NCBI GenBank assembly: GCA_963703945.1
Contig: CAVPGM010000011.1
Coordinates: forward strand, 248,001 to 312,000
Direction: 5' to 3'
From: JALORV01 sp963703945
GTDB lineage: Bacteria > Pseudomonadota > Gammaproteobacteria > Burkholderiales > Burkholderiaceae_F
Length of the DNA stretch: 64,000 bases
This document shows positions 27,869 through 37,996 of this stretch, in pieces. The notes beneath the pieces were generated by a model. It had not been told where the DNA came from. It worked only from the letters and a program-made list of their open reading frames with translations, and did no database searches. Numbering within the stretch: position 1 is the first letter of the stretch; each line of letters begins with the position of its first letter. The position numbers and the translations under genes are program-made.

Positions 27869-29038
27869 CTACTTCGCGGCCTTCGCCGGCTCCGCTTCTA
27901 CGGTCGCCCCTGCCTTCACGCCGGCGCGCTCGAGCGACGTGACCACCTTGTCGCCGGCGGCCAGGCCCTCGACCACTTCGGTGTACTCCCAGTTCGCCAG
28001 CCCCGTCTTCACTTTGCGCTCCTCGAGCCGGTCGCCGTTGACGACGAGCGCCCGGTTGCCTTCGAGCAGCGCAGCGGTCGGCACGCGCAGCACGTTGTCG
28101 CGTGTCGCCAGCACGACCTCGACATCGGCGCTGTTGCCGACCAGCAATCGCCCGATCTTCGACGGATCGTCGAACGTCGCCTCGATGTCAACCGTGCGCG
28201 CTTGCTTCTCGACCGCCGTCACGTAGGGCGCGATGCGCCGGACCTTGCCGGGAAACGACTGCCCCGGCAGTGCATCGAGCGAGATGCGCACGACCTGTCC
28301 TTCGCGCACCTTGGGCGCATCGACCTCGTCCATCGGCGCCTTCACGTACAGGCACGATTCGTCGATCAGGTCGATCGCCGGCGGCGTGGGCACGCCCGGA
28401 GGCGAGGGCGTCGAGTACTCACCGATCTCGCCGACGATCTTGGCGACCGTACCGTCGAACGGCGCGATCAGCACGGTGCGCCCCTGCTGGACGTGCGACA
28501 TCCTGACGTTCGCCTCCGACTGCGCGACGTCGGATTTCGCCGTTGCGCAGCCTGCGACCTTGGCGTCGGCGGCTGCGCGGGCGGTGTCGATCGCGTTGGC
28601 CGACACGAAACCCTTCATGTGCAGCTCGGTCTGGCGGGCGACCTCGCGCTCGGCGCCGGCCGCGATCGTGCACGCCTCGACCACGCGCTTGCGCGACGTT
28701 TCGAGCTGCGCCTGCGCAAACCGCTCGGCGGCCTGCTGGTCGTCGCTCCACAGCCGCATCAGCAGCTGGCCCTTCTTCACCCGGTCGCCTTCCTTGACTG
28801 TCAGCACCTCGATCCGTCCACCGATGATCGTCGACAGCTTGGTGCGCTGGCACGCTTCGACCGTTCCGGCGCGCGTATTGGCGACCGTTGATTCGACGCG
28901 CCCGCGCCCGATCTCGGTCAGCACGACCGGAATCGGCTTGGGACGACCTAACCACCAGACGGCCAGCGCGACCGGCGCCAGCACCGCGAGCGCGATCAGC
29001 ACACGGCGCACCCAGCGCGATCGAAGTGCGGGATTCAT
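27869..29038 (-). CDS. MacA-like periplasmic adaptor of ABC efflux system
   Basis: A 389-residue membrane-fusion protein. An N-terminal anchor (about 11-30, VLIALAVLAPVALAVWW) is followed by a lipoyl half-motif (GGRIEVLTVKEGDRVKKGQLL), a long helical hairpin with heptad-like Ala/Gln/Glu pattern, the second lipoyl half (TVLIAPFDGTVAKIVGEIGEY) and a beta-barrel domain (VPTAALLEGNRALVVNGDRLEERKVKTG). It is the first gene of macA-macB-permease, 4 bp before macB. It would link the permeases to an outer-membrane channel not encoded here; the OMF at 52468 belongs to another pump. Confidence 0.88.
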   Translation of the reverse strand: MNPALRSRWVRRVLIALAVLAPVALAVWWLGRPKPIPVVLTEIGRGRVESTVANTRAGTVEACQRTKLSTIIGGRIEVLTVKEGDRVKKGQLLMRLWSDDQQAAERFAQAQLETSRKRVVEACTIAAGAEREVARQTELHMKGFVSANAIDTARAAADAKVAGCATAKSDVAQSEANVRMSHVQQGRTVLIAPFDGTVAKIVGEIGEYSTPSPPGVPTPPAIDLIDESCLYVKAPMDEVDAPKVREGQVVRISLDALPGQSFPGKVRRIAPYVTAVEKQARTVDIEATFDDPSKIGRLLVGNSADVEVVLATRDNVLRVPTAALLEGNRALVVNGDRLEERKVKTGLANWEYTEVVEGLAAGDKVVTSLERAGVKAGATVEAEPAKAAK

Positions 29039-29133
29039 CCGGCGGCTGCCTCGGAACAGGGAAGAAGCGCAGATTAGCCGACGCGACGCGGCACCCGGCC
29101 GGGGTATCCGCGAACCTGACGAGCGGCCCGGTG

Positions 29134-29952
29134 CTACTTCGACTTGCCTGAAAGCCGCCTGTACTGCGCCATGTATCGGATCGCGTCCTGCGCGCGGCCG
29201 AGTTCATCGGCCAGCAGCCCAGCGTTATGCAGTGCATCCGCGTGTCGTGGATTGGCGCGCAGCGCGGTCTCGTAGGCTTGCAGTGCATCGGCCTTGCGGC
29301 CGCGGTCTTCCAGCAGCACGCCGAGGTTGAAGTGCAGCAGTGGATCGTCGACGCCGGCGTCAATTGCAGCACGATAGACGCGCTCGGCGTCGGCCAGCCG
29401 GCCGAGCTGGTGCAGCAGCCGGCCGAGGTTGACGCGCGCATCGGCCAGCGTGCCGTCGGCGGCGATCGCCGCGGCGTACAACTCGACGGCCGCTTCGGTG
29501 TCGGAATCCTCCAGCGCCATCGCCTGCTCGAACAGTGCTTCAGCCGGTATGTCTTCCGGCGGCGCCGGCGCCTCGACGAACGCGATCGAACCGGCGCCGT
29601 CGTTTTCGAGTGCCAGCAGGTACTGACCGGACTCCGCCTGCCACCGGTTCGCGCCTTCGCGTACGACCACGCGGTCGCCGACCGCGCAGATCGACAGGCC
29701 GGAGAGCGGCATCGTCTCCGGCAGCAGTCGCCGCAATTCGCGGATCGAGCGCGCGATGCGCTTGGCCGGCACCTGAGCTTCGCTCAACGACCTTGCAGCG
29801 CGCAGCACGACGAGATCCTGGAACGAAAAGCGCCAGGCGCGGCGCGGGCCACGCTCAGGAGACACGAATCCGGCGCCGACCAGTGAGCGGATCGTGCTGC
29901 GCGGCAGGCGCAGCAGCTTCTCGACGTCGCGCACGCCGTACGGGTGCTGCAT
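29134..29952 (-). CDS. MerR-type helix-turn-helix protein with TPR repeats
   Basis: A 272-residue protein. Residues 1-75 form a MerR-like DNA-binding domain (YGVRDVEKLLRLPRSTIRSLV; FSFQDLVVLRAARSL), followed by a middle domain and, from about 150, at least three TPR units (NLGRLLHQLGRLADAERVYRAA; FNLGVLLEDRGRKADALQAYETAL; HNAGLLADELGRAQDAIRYM). Instead of a ligand pocket the C-terminus is a protein-binding scaffold, so it may regulate through partner proteins. It lies 17 bp downstream of ku on the same strand, so it is probably in the ku transcript. Confidence 0.75.
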   Translation of the reverse strand: MQHPYGVRDVEKLLRLPRSTIRSLVGAGFVSPERGPRRAWRFSFQDLVVLRAARSLSEAQVPAKRIARSIRELRRLLPETMPLSGLSICAVGDRVVVREGANRWQAESGQYLLALENDGAGSIAFVEAPAPPEDIPAEALFEQAMALEDSDTEAAVELYAAAIAADGTLADARVNLGRLLHQLGRLADAERVYRAAIDAGVDDPLLHFNLGVLLEDRGRKADALQAYETALRANPRHADALHNAGLLADELGRAQDAIRYMAQYRRLSGKSK

Positions 29953-29969
29953 GACCTGCAGGGAATGTC

Positions 29970-30851
29970 CTAGCGTTTCGCGGCCTTACGCGGCGCGGGT
30001 TCCTCGGCGCGCTGGGCGCGCTTCGCGGGCTTGCGTGCTTCGGCCGGACCTTTGGCAGCCGTCTTCGACGGCGCCGGCGCCTGCTTGGCCAGGCTCGCGC
30101 GCAGCGCCTCCATCAGGTCGATCACCTGTGCGCCGGCGGCGGGCGCCTCGGCCATCGTGATCTGCTGGCCCTCGACCTTCTTCTGCACCGCGGCCTCGAT
30201 ACGCTCGCGCACGTCGTCCTTGTAGGCGGTGGGATCGAACGTGTCGGAGGCCTGCTGGTCGATCAGCTGCTGCGCCAGCTTCAGCTCGGCGTCCTTCACG
30301 TCGGTCGACGGGATCTCGATCTCCTTGATCGACCGCACCTCGTCGGCGTAAAGGAGCTGCTGCATCACCAGCCCGCCGTCGACCGGTCGAATCATCACGA
30401 TGTACTGCTTGCCGCGCGCAGCCCAGCGCCCGACCGCGCAGCGGTCCGACTCGGCCAGCGCGCGCGAGAGCAGCGCGTACGGCTTGGCACCACCCTTGTC
30501 CGGCGCCAGGTAATACGCCTTGTCGAAGTAAACCGGGTCGATCGATTCGATCGGCACGAACTCGGTGATCTCGGCCGTGTGCGTCCCGGCTTCCTCCATC
30601 GCCTTCAGTTCTTCGGGCGTAAAGATCACGTATTGATCCTTGGCGAATTCGTAGCCCTTGACGATGTCTTCGCGCGCAACCGGGATCTCTTCCTTCAGGC
30701 AGAGGTACTGCTGCTTGAGCCGCGACCCGCAGGCCTTGTGCAGCATGTTGAACGAGATCGCGCGACTCGCTTCGGTCGCCGAATACAACTTCACCGGTAT
30801 CGACACGAGCCCGAAGGCAACGGTCAGTGATCCGATCGATCTTGCAGCCAT
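29970..30851 (-). CDS. ku: Non-homologous end-joining protein Ku
   Basis: A 293-residue bacterial Ku that forms a ring-like homodimer on DNA ends and recruits LigD. The core is complete: SIGSLTVAFGLVSIPVKLYSA at the start, CGSRLKQQYLC, ELKAMEEAGTHTAEITEFVP and EIPSTDVKDAELKLAQQLI. The C-terminal 45 residues are Lys/Ala/Pro-rich, as in Ku tails that contact DNA or LigD. Start ATG 30851 has GGGAGG 6 bases upstream; an upstream in-frame ATG gives a non-family extension. It lies 38 bp downstream of ligD on the same strand, forming an NHEJ operon. Confidence 0.93.
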   Translation of the reverse strand: MAARSIGSLTVAFGLVSIPVKLYSATEASRAISFNMLHKACGSRLKQQYLCLKEEIPVAREDIVKGYEFAKDQYVIFTPEELKAMEEAGTHTAEITEFVPIESIDPVYFDKAYYLAPDKGGAKPYALLSRALAESDRCAVGRWAARGKQYIVMIRPVDGGLVMQQLLYADEVRSIKEIEIPSTDVKDAELKLAQQLIDQQASDTFDPTAYKDDVRERIEAAVQKKVEGQQITMAEAPAAGAQVIDLMEALRASLAKQAPAPSKTAAKGPAEARKPAKRAQRAEEPAPRKAAKR

Positions 30852-30889
30852 GCTGCCTCCCGCTGATCTCAACTGCGGTTGTCGTGCGG

Positions 30890-33612
30890 TCAAGCTTTCG
30901 CGTCGCTTGAAGCGGCCAGGGCGCGCTCGAGACTCTGCTTGCTGGTGAGCGCATCACGCCAGCGATCGCCGGTAGCGGCGAGCCTATCAGCCGCGTTGGC
31001 GAGGCGGAAGTCTAGCGGATGGGCCTTTTTCAGCTCGTCCCATGTCAGCGGCATCGAAACCGGCGCTCCGGGCGATCCTCGTGGCGAATACGCGACATTC
31101 AGCGTCTTGCCGCGCACGTTCATGTTGTAGTCCATGAAGATCTTGCCGGTGCGCTTCGGCACGCTCCATTCCATCGTGATGTCGCTCGGATAGCGGCTCA
31201 TCAGGTGGCGCCCGACGAGTTCGGAGACCTTGCGCGCCGCGTCGAAATCGATCGTGCGATTGATCGGCACGAAGACGTGCAGCCCGGTCTTGCCCGAAGT
31301 CTTGACGATCGGCGCGAGCGACATGCTCGGCGAGCAGGTCGCGCAGGTGGAAGGCGACCTCCTTGCCCTTTTCGAACGCCACCGTATTGAGCTCGGGTTC
31401 GTCGCCCGCCTTCTCCTTCCCCGAGTAGATGTACGGGTCGATGTCGAACACCACGTAGTCCGGAAAGTTGAGCACCGAGGACTCGAGCGCCTCGATCGAG
31501 CTCGAGTAGTCGTCGGTCTGCGCGGTGGTGTCGGGTCCGGCCGTTCGCGCGCGAATGCCAGACGTGGAACTCGAGCGTGCCCGATTGCGCCAGCCACAGC
31601 AGGGTCGGCAGGTTGTTGCACAGCAGGTACTCGTGGCTTTCGTCCTTGGTTTCGGAGAACACGACGATGCTGTCGACGAACTCCGGCCGGCTCTGCTCCC
31701 AGTGCTTCTGGAAGAAGCGCTGCCCGTTGATGCCGTCGGGCATGCGGATCATCGTCAGCGGCCGGTCGGCGAGATGCGGCAGCATGAACGGCGACACCTG
31801 CGCCAGGTAGCGCAGCAGATCGCGCTTGGTCTGCGCCGGTTGCTCCAGCGCCGGATCGGCCGGCCAGTAAACGCGGTCCAGGTGCGTCAGCTTGACGTGC
31901 GCGGTGCCGACCGAAAGCGTCAGCGACGCCTTTGGATCAGCGAGCTGCGCGACGACGTCGTCGATCAAGCGGCGCTCCTCGGGTGTCTTGTTCTTCGAGG
32001 AACGCGCCGGCGATGCTGGTTCGCGCGGCGGCGGGTCCTGTGCGCGCCGCACCGACTTCGCATCGATGTCGTCGCGCAGTCGCAGGAATACCGGCGCACG
32101 CAGCCGGCCGTCGTCGGTCCAGTTCTGGAACTTCACTTCGGCGACGAGTTCGGGCTTGACCCAGGTCGTCGGGCTGTGCAGCTCGGGCTTCTGCGCAAAC
32201 GGACAGGTCTTCGACTGCAGCTTCTCCAGCCGCGCTTTGAGCACGGGCAGCGACGCGTCGTCGAAGCCGGATCCCACATGCGAAGCGAAGGCGAGTTTCT
32301 TGCCTTCCCAGGTACCGACCAGGACCGATCCCAGCGGTGCGCGCGAGCCCTTGCCCTTCGTGTAACCGCCGATCACGAACTCGGCGCTGTTGAACGCCTT
32401 GACCTTCAGCCACGCGCCGCTGCGTTTGCCCGGTTCGTAGCGGCTTCCCTTGCGCTTGCCGATCACGCCCTCGAAGCCGGCGTCGAGTGCCGCACCGTGC
32501 ACAGCAACGCCGTCTTCGGTCGCGACAACGAGTTGCACGCGCGGCGAAGGCAGCAGGCATTGCGCGAGGTAACGCCGCCGGTCGGCGTACGGCGCGTCGC
32601 GGAGATTCACCCCCGCGAAGTGCAGCAGGTCGAAGCAATAGAAAACGGCACGCTCGTTGACCGCGCTGCGGTTCTGCATGGCATTGAACGACGGCTTCCC
32701 GTCGCCGTCGAAAGCGACGATCTCGCCGTCGAGGATCATCGTGTCGACGTTCTGCTGACCCAGCTCGGCGCAGAGCAGCGGGAAGTCCGCAGCGAGCTCG
32801 AGCCCGCCACGGCGCGATCGCAGCGTCACGCTGCCGCGATCGATGAACGCCAGCACGCGATAGCCGTCGAGCTTCGGCTCCCACATCCAGTCGACGTGGT
32901 TGAACGGTGCATTCGCCGTTTCCGCGTGCATCGGCGAAAGTGTTTTCGGCAGCGTTTCGATCGGGCCGTGGGGCGCAAGCCGTTCCGCGGCGATTTGGTG
33001 AGCGGGCACCCTCGCCAGGTCTTCGACCGTGACGCCTGACAGCACCGAGCGGTTCTGCCCGCTGATGCCTGCGGTCGAAACAAACCGGTCCCTGTGCTTG
33101 ATCATGAGCCAGCTCTTCTGGTCCGACGTGCGGACCAGCGCGAACGAGCCTTTCAGTTTCTCCCCGCGCAAGGTGAAGCCGAGTTTGCCCTTGTCGATGC
33201 CCTCGCGCACGCGTCGCTCGGCCTCGGCACGATCGTGGTACCAGTACTGCTCGCTCTCGCCGGCCTTGCTTTCAGGCGAATACACGCCGCAGTCCCAGAC
33301 GATCACCTCGCCGGCCCCGTACTGCTTCGGCGGGATCACACCTTCAAACGACGCGTAGTCGAACGGGTGGTCCTCGGTAGGCACCGCGAGGCGTTTCTCG
33401 GCCGGGTCGAGCGACGGCCCGTTCGGCACCGCCCACGACTTGAGCACACCGTCGCATTCGAGCCGGAAGTCATAGTGCAGACGGCGCGCCGCGTGCTGCT
33501 GAACGACGAACAGCAGCGGACCCGCAGTTGTGCCGCGCACCTCCGGCGGTGGCTCGGGGGTGGCCGAAAAACTGCGCTTGGCCGAATATTCGGTGAGTTT
33601 GGTCTTGGCCAC
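30890..33612 (-). CDS. ligD: Multifunctional ATP-dependent DNA ligase LigD, two frameshifts
   Basis: A PE-LIG-POL LigD, the same order as in Pseudomonas. The 3'-phosphoesterase domain (about 1-165) has RRLHYDFRLE. The ligase domain (about 215-520) carries the adenylated Lys in EPKLDGYR and LDGEIVAFD. The polymerase domain (about 590-880) has GQRFFQKHWEQ, the metal-binding DID of VFDIDP, and the late TWDELKK segment. Two single-base insertions near 31537 and 31320 put the polymerase domain into three frames; removing them gives about 906 residues. GTG 33612 is the start. With Ku it repairs double-strand breaks by end joining. Confidence 0.92.
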
Positions 33613-33637
33613 GCGACGATTCTAGGAGGCCAGTCTC

Positions 33638-34345
33638 ATGCCCGCACGCAGACTATTCGCCGGCGCCAGCGGTTATTCGTACAAGGAATGGTGCGGCACC
33701 TTCTATCCGGACAAGATGAAACCGGACGAGATGCTCGCGTGGTACTCCGAGCGCCTGCCGGCGGTCGAGATCAACAACACCTTCTACCGGATGCCGCGGA
33801 CCGAGATGCTGCGCGACTGGGCCGTCACCACGCCCGAGCATTTCCGCTTCGCGATCAAGGCATCGCGCCGGATCACGCACATCGCGCGTCTCAAGGGCGA
33901 GGCGGCTGCCGACTCGGTCCAGTATCTGTATGGGCAGCTCGCCGCGCTGGGCGCCAAGCGCGGGCCGGTGCTGTTCCAGTTGCCGCCCAATCTGAAAAAG
34001 GATCTGCCGCGGCTCGTCGCCTTCCTGCAGACGCTGCCCGCTGATCACGGCGCCGCCTTCGAATTCCGCAACGACACCTGGTTCGACGACGAGACATACG
34101 ACGCGTTGCGAGGCGCCGGAGCAGCGCTGTGCATGTCCGAGCGCGAGGACAATCTGCCGCCGCCGCTGGTGACGACCACTGATTGGGGCTACGTGCGCCT
34201 GCGGCTCGAGGAATACTCGGACGAGGAGCTGCGTCAGTGGGCGACGCGGCTTGCGGCGACCGACTGGGCGCAGATCTACGTGTTCTTCATGCACGAGCCG
34301 ACAGCGCCGGCGTACGCGCAGACACTGATGCAGCACTTTGGCTAG
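33638..34345 (+). CDS. DUF72 (YecE-like) protein
   Basis: A 235-residue TIM-barrel-like DUF72 protein. It begins LFAGASGYSYKEWCGTFYP, then AVEINNTFYRMP, FRFAIKASRRITH, LFQLPPN and FEFRNDTWF, all landmarks of the family. It is divergent from ligD with only 25 bp between the starts, so the two share a promoter region. DUF72 genes are frequent neighbours of DNA-repair genes, but the activity is unknown. Confidence 0.85.
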   Translation: MPARRLFAGASGYSYKEWCGTFYPDKMKPDEMLAWYSERLPAVEINNTFYRMPRTEMLRDWAVTTPEHFRFAIKASRRITHIARLKGEAAADSVQYLYGQLAALGAKRGPVLFQLPPNLKKDLPRLVAFLQTLPADHGAAFEFRNDTWFDDETYDALRGAGAALCMSEREDNLPPPLVTTTDWGYVRLRLEEYSDEELRQWATRLAATDWAQIYVFFMHEPTAPAYAQTLMQHFG

Positions 34346-34363
34346 CGGCCTCGGCGTGCGTGC

Positions 34364-35301
34364 CTAGGTGGAAGGTTTCTGCGCCGCGACCTGTTTGCGC
34401 ATCCAGGCGGCGAAGGTCTGCACCTCGGGGCGCTTGTGCTGCCCCGGGCGCAACGACCAGCCAATAGGCCCTGCGCGCCAGCGTGGCGTACTCGCGGCCC
34501 TTCAGCGGCAGCACCAGCCGGCGCTCGGCGACAAACGGGTCGAGCAGCGGGAATCGCCCGAGCGCAATGCCTTGCCCAGCAGCAGCCGCCTGCACGACCT
34601 GGTCGTAGTGACTGAACGTGAGTCCACGACTCGCGCGCGGCCGCGCGACACCCATCGCTTCGCACCAGACCTTCCAAGACAGCCACAGGCGCGGTGCCGG
34701 TCGGATCCTCGATCTCGATCAGCGGCCAGCGCAGCAATTCCTCGACGCTGTGGATGCGGTGGCCCTTCACGAGCGCGGGCGCACACACGGGCGCGACCTG
34801 CTCGCCGAAGAGTCGTTCGGCACCGGCACCCGCCGCTTCCTCCGGGGAGTAGCGAAGCGCGACGTCAAGCGAATTGCGCTCCAGGTCGCGCACGGTGTTG
34901 TCCGCGACGACGTGTACCGAGATGTCCGAATGCGCCTTCTGGAACGCAGCCAGCCGCGGTACCAGCCATAGCGACGCGAACGTCAGCGTCGTGGTCACGC
35001 GCACGATCGGAGTCGTCCGGGCGCGCACTGCCGCGGTCGCCTCGCGCAAGTGGGCGAGCGCGCTCGACACCTCGCGGTAGTAGCGGTCCCCGGCGTCGGT
35101 CAGCACCAGTGCGCGCGTGCGTCGCTCGAACAATTTGACGCCGAGCTGTTCTTCGAGCTGCTGCACCTGGCGGCTGACGGCAGACTGCGTGATGAAGAGT
35201 TCCGCAGCTGCGGCCGTGAATGACAGCAGCCGCGCCGACGCTTCGAATCCGCGCAGCAGGTCGAGCGATGTCGGCAGATCGCGCGGCTTCATCATTCGCA
35301 T
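34364..35301 (-). CDS. GcvA-like LysR-type regulator, two frameshifts
   Basis: A LysR-type regulator. The N-terminal helix-turn-helix (LRGFEASARLLSFTAAAAELFITQSAVSRQVQQLE) is followed by a co-inducer domain. Removing one base near 34690 (restores RLWLSWKVWCEAMGVARP) and one in GGGG near 34444 (restores APGQHKRPEVQTFAAWMRKQ, stop TAG 34364) gives 311 residues, the normal length. It is divergent from the DUF2917 gene, an arrangement seen in Burkholderiales, and probably regulates it. Two ATGCAT sequences lie between the genes. The effector is unknown. Confidence 0.85.
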
Positions 35302-35322
35302 GCATTCCCGTCACTCATGCAT
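35300..35322. promoter_or_regulatory. Paired ATGCAT motifs in the LysR/DUF2917 divergent region
   Basis: The self-complementary hexamer ATGCAT occurs at 35300-35305, overlapping the LysR start codon, and at 35317-35322. The two are 17 bp apart centre to centre, suitable for the two half-sites of a LysR-type operator. The region is only 97 bp, so both divergent genes would be controlled. Confidence 0.35.
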
Positions 35323-35398
35323 CGCATCCCGGAATTTCGTTTGTCGCGCGCCGGCGCCGGGGTCACAGTCTGCCCCATCAACACCGGAGGTCGACATC

Positions 35399-35818
35399 AT
35401 GAACCGAAGCCCCGAATACTTCGAAACCAGCGCCACGCTGGATCTCGACTCCACGCCGCGGCCGCTGCGCCTGCCGGTCGGTGCCGCCGTTTTTGCGGTG
35501 CGCGGCACGATATGGATCACGCAGGAGCGTCTGCACGACGACGTCATCCTCGCCGCCGGCGAGCGCTTCGATGTGAAGCGCGACGGCCTGATCGTCGCCA
35601 GTGCGGTCAAAGGAACGGCTGGACTGCACGTCGTACGGACGGCCACGGCTCGAGCGCACCGTCACCGGGATGTCTACGATTTCGCGCGTGCGCGTGCAAA
35701 GCGACTGCGTCACGAAGCGGTCGGAGAGTTCGCGGACTTCGTGAGTGCAAGCGTCGCCGCCTGGTTCGAGCGCGTTCGTAACACGCTCACAGCGCGGCCG
35801 CGCGCGGTCAGCCACTGA
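35399..35818 (+). CDS. DUF2917-family protein
   Basis: A 139-residue small protein. Its N-terminal two-thirds contain the DUF2917 cupin-like pattern: LRLPVGAAVFAVRGTIWITQERLHDDVILAAGERFDV. The C-terminal tail is Arg-rich and helical. DUF2917 is confined mainly to Burkholderiales and often faces a GcvA-like LysR gene, as here. ATG 35399 follows GGAGG with 7 bases spacing. The function is unknown; the cupin-like part could bind a ligand or metal but lacks a clear His cluster. Confidence 0.8.
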   Translation: MNRSPEYFETSATLDLDSTPRPLRLPVGAAVFAVRGTIWITQERLHDDVILAAGERFDVKRDGLIVASAVKGTAGLHVVRTATARAHRHRDVYDFARARAKRLRHEAVGEFADFVSASVAAWFERVRNTLTARPRAVSH

Positions 35819-35879
35819 ATCGCGAACACCAGGAAATTGGGTCAGCGCCGGCGCCCGTCGCGAGATTCGCGGCGGGCGC

Positions 35880-37179
35880 TCAGTGCATCGACCCTGCGGT
35901 CGCAGCCGAGCGACCCGTCGCCACCCCCATCGCCCCTCGCGCCTCCATCTGATAGATCATGTCGCGCACGATCGGGTAGATCTCGTTCTGCCAGCGGCGG
36001 CCACTGAAGACGCCATAGTGGCCGACGCCGGCCTGCATGTGATGCTGCTTGAGATACGGGCGGATGCCGGGCGTCAGATCGTGCGCAGCCATCGTCTGGC
36101 CGATCGAGCAGATATCGTCGCGTTCGCCTTCGACCGTGAGCAGCGCAGTGCCGCGGATCGCGGCCGGCTCGATCTCCCGGCCCTCCCAGGTCAGCTCGCC
36201 GCGCGCCAGCGCGTATTCCTGGAACACCAGCCGCACCGTGTCGAGGTAAAACTCCGCCGGCAGGTCGGCGACCGCGAAATACTCCCGATAGAAGCTGCGC
36301 ATGCCTTCGGCCTTCTCGTGTTCGCCGGCGATGACCGCGTCGTACAGGTCGACGAAGGCCTTCACGTGCCGCTCCAGATTCATGCTCATGAACGCGCTCA
36401 ACTGGAGGAATCCCGGGTAGACGCGGCGGAGAGCGCCGCGGTAGCGCAGCGGGACGCTCGCAATCAGTCGGTTTTCGAACCAGTCGATCGGCTGTGCAGT
36501 CGCCAGCTCGTTGACCTTGGTCGGATTGATCCGGCAGTCGATCGGGCCCGCCATCAGCGTCATGCTGAGCGGCTGCGCCGGGTGACCGCCCTGTGCCATC
36601 GCCGCGACGGCGGCCAGCGCCGGCACGCACGGCTGGCACACGGCGATCACGTGCGCGCTCGGCCCGATCGCTTCGAGAAAGTGGACCAGGTGCGCGAGGT
36701 ATTCGTCGAGGCCGAAGCGGCCGTGGAGTATCGACACATCGCGCGCGTTGCCCCAGTCGGTCACATAGACGTCGTGATCCGCCAGCAGGGTACGCACCGT
36801 GTCCCGCAGCAGGGTGGCGAAGTGTCCGGACATCGGCGTCACCAGCAGCACGCGCGGTTGCTCGCCCGGCTGCGTCCTTGGAAAACCGCAGCAGTTGGGC
36901 GAACGGCGTGTCGACGATCGCTTCTTCGGTCACCGCAACCTCGCGTCCGCCGGCAACCACCGTGTCGATGTCGAAAGCAGGCCGCGTGTGCGTGAGTTGC
37001 GCTCGCGCGATCAGTTCGAACGCCGCGGCGGCCCGCGCATTCGCGTCGCTGCACGGATACGCCAGGCGCGCCGACCCCAGCACCTGACCGGGATGCTCGA
37101 GCAGCGTCAGCGCCGATCCGGCCGCCGCGCGCAGCGGGTACAGCAGGTCCGTATGGGTCTGATAGGCCTCGTACAGCAT
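35880..37179 (-). CDS. phaZ: Intracellular polyhydroxybutyrate depolymerase PhaZ, frameshifted near 36866
   Basis: Mobilises stored polyhydroxyalkanoate granules in the cytoplasm. It begins MLYEAYQTHTDLLYPLR and has the Cys-type lipase box VCQPCVPALAA as in Ralstonia PhaZ1, VYVTDWGNARDV and the terminal GVGHYGVFSGRRWQNEIYP. Near 36866 one extra G in GCCGGGCGAG separates the frames; its removal restores DAAGEQPRVLLVTPMSGH and gives 432 residues. ATG 37179 starts the family N-terminus. It is a single gene, divergent from the GST gene. Polymer synthesis genes are not in the window. Confidence 0.9.
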
Positions 37180-37314
37180 GGGCTCCCTCGGCGATGTGTC
37201 TTTTTCGGGGAAGCACGCAAGGACCGCGCCACATCGCGTGCCGTCAGAGGAGGGCGCCACTGGCATGGCGCTTGCGTTGCAGTTTCGACGGAAGCGGTGT
37301 CGAAGGGAGCGGCG

Positions 37315-37977
37315 GTGGCCACGTCGAAGGCGGTGCTGACGATCAGCAGCAAGAACTATTCATCGTGGTCGCTGCGCGGCTGGCTGCTCGCGCGCTTTGC
37401 CGGCCTGCCATTCGTGGAGAAGGTCGTTGCGCCGGACGATCCGGAGGTGCGCGCCGAGATGCTGCTGCTCGCCTCGTCGATCCGCGTGCCCAGCCTGAAG
37501 GACGGGCCGGTGAAGGTGTGGGACACGCTCGCCATCGCCGAGTACCTGAACGAGACGCGCCCGAAGGCCGGCCTGCTGCCGGCCGACAAAGTCGCGCGCG
37601 CTCACTGCCGTGCGATCTGCGGCGAGATGCACTCCGGCTTCGCCAACCTGCGCTCCGCTCTGCCGATGAACCTGCGAGGGCACTTTCCGGGATTCCGCAT
37701 CTGGGCGCGCGCGCAGGCCGACATCGACCGCATCGCCGAGATCTGGGCGCAGTGCCTTGCGACCTACGGCGGCCCCTTCCTCTTCGGCAAGAGCCGCACG
37801 ATGGCCGACGCAATGTACGCACCGGTGGCGACGCGCTTCCTCACCTACGACGTCAAGCTGCCGCCAGCGTGCGCGGCCTACTGCCAGACCATCGTCACGA
37901 TGCCCGAGATGGTCGAGTGGATCGCCGCCGCGAAGAAGGAGCCGATGGAGATCGAGGAACTCGAAGCCGAGTTCTGA
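37315..37977 (+). CDS. Glutathione S-transferase
   Basis: A 220-residue GST. The N-terminal thioredoxin-fold domain begins LTISSKNYSSWSLRGWLLARFAGLPF, with a catalytic-type Ser in NYSSWS, and continues to the conserved cis-Pro (IRVPSLKDG) and DTLAIAEYL. A helical domain with YCQTIVTMPEMVEWI follows. GTG 37315 with GGGAG 6 bases upstream is the start; the open frame begins 500 bp earlier but that part is antisense to phaZ. It conjugates glutathione to electrophiles or handles related thiol chemistry in the cytoplasm; the substrate is unknown. Confidence 0.9.
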   Translation: MATSKAVLTISSKNYSSWSLRGWLLARFAGLPFVEKVVAPDDPEVRAEMLLLASSIRVPSLKDGPVKVWDTLAIAEYLNETRPKAGLLPADKVARAHCRAICGEMHSGFANLRSALPMNLRGHFPGFRIWARAQADIDRIAEIWAQCLATYGGPFLFGKSRTMADAMYAPVATRFLTYDVKLPPACAAYCQTIVTMPEMVEWIAAAKKEPMEIEELEAEF

Positions 37978-37996
37978 AACGACCGCCACGCGCCCG

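Noticed and set aside
31525..33039. A 504-codon plus-strand frame opposite ligD
   Set aside because: It shows no family motifs and lies antisense to clear LigD domains.
35745..36995. Plus-strand 416-codon frame opposite phaZ
   Set aside because: It is antisense to a gene with clear PhaZ motifs and has no ribosome site or domain.
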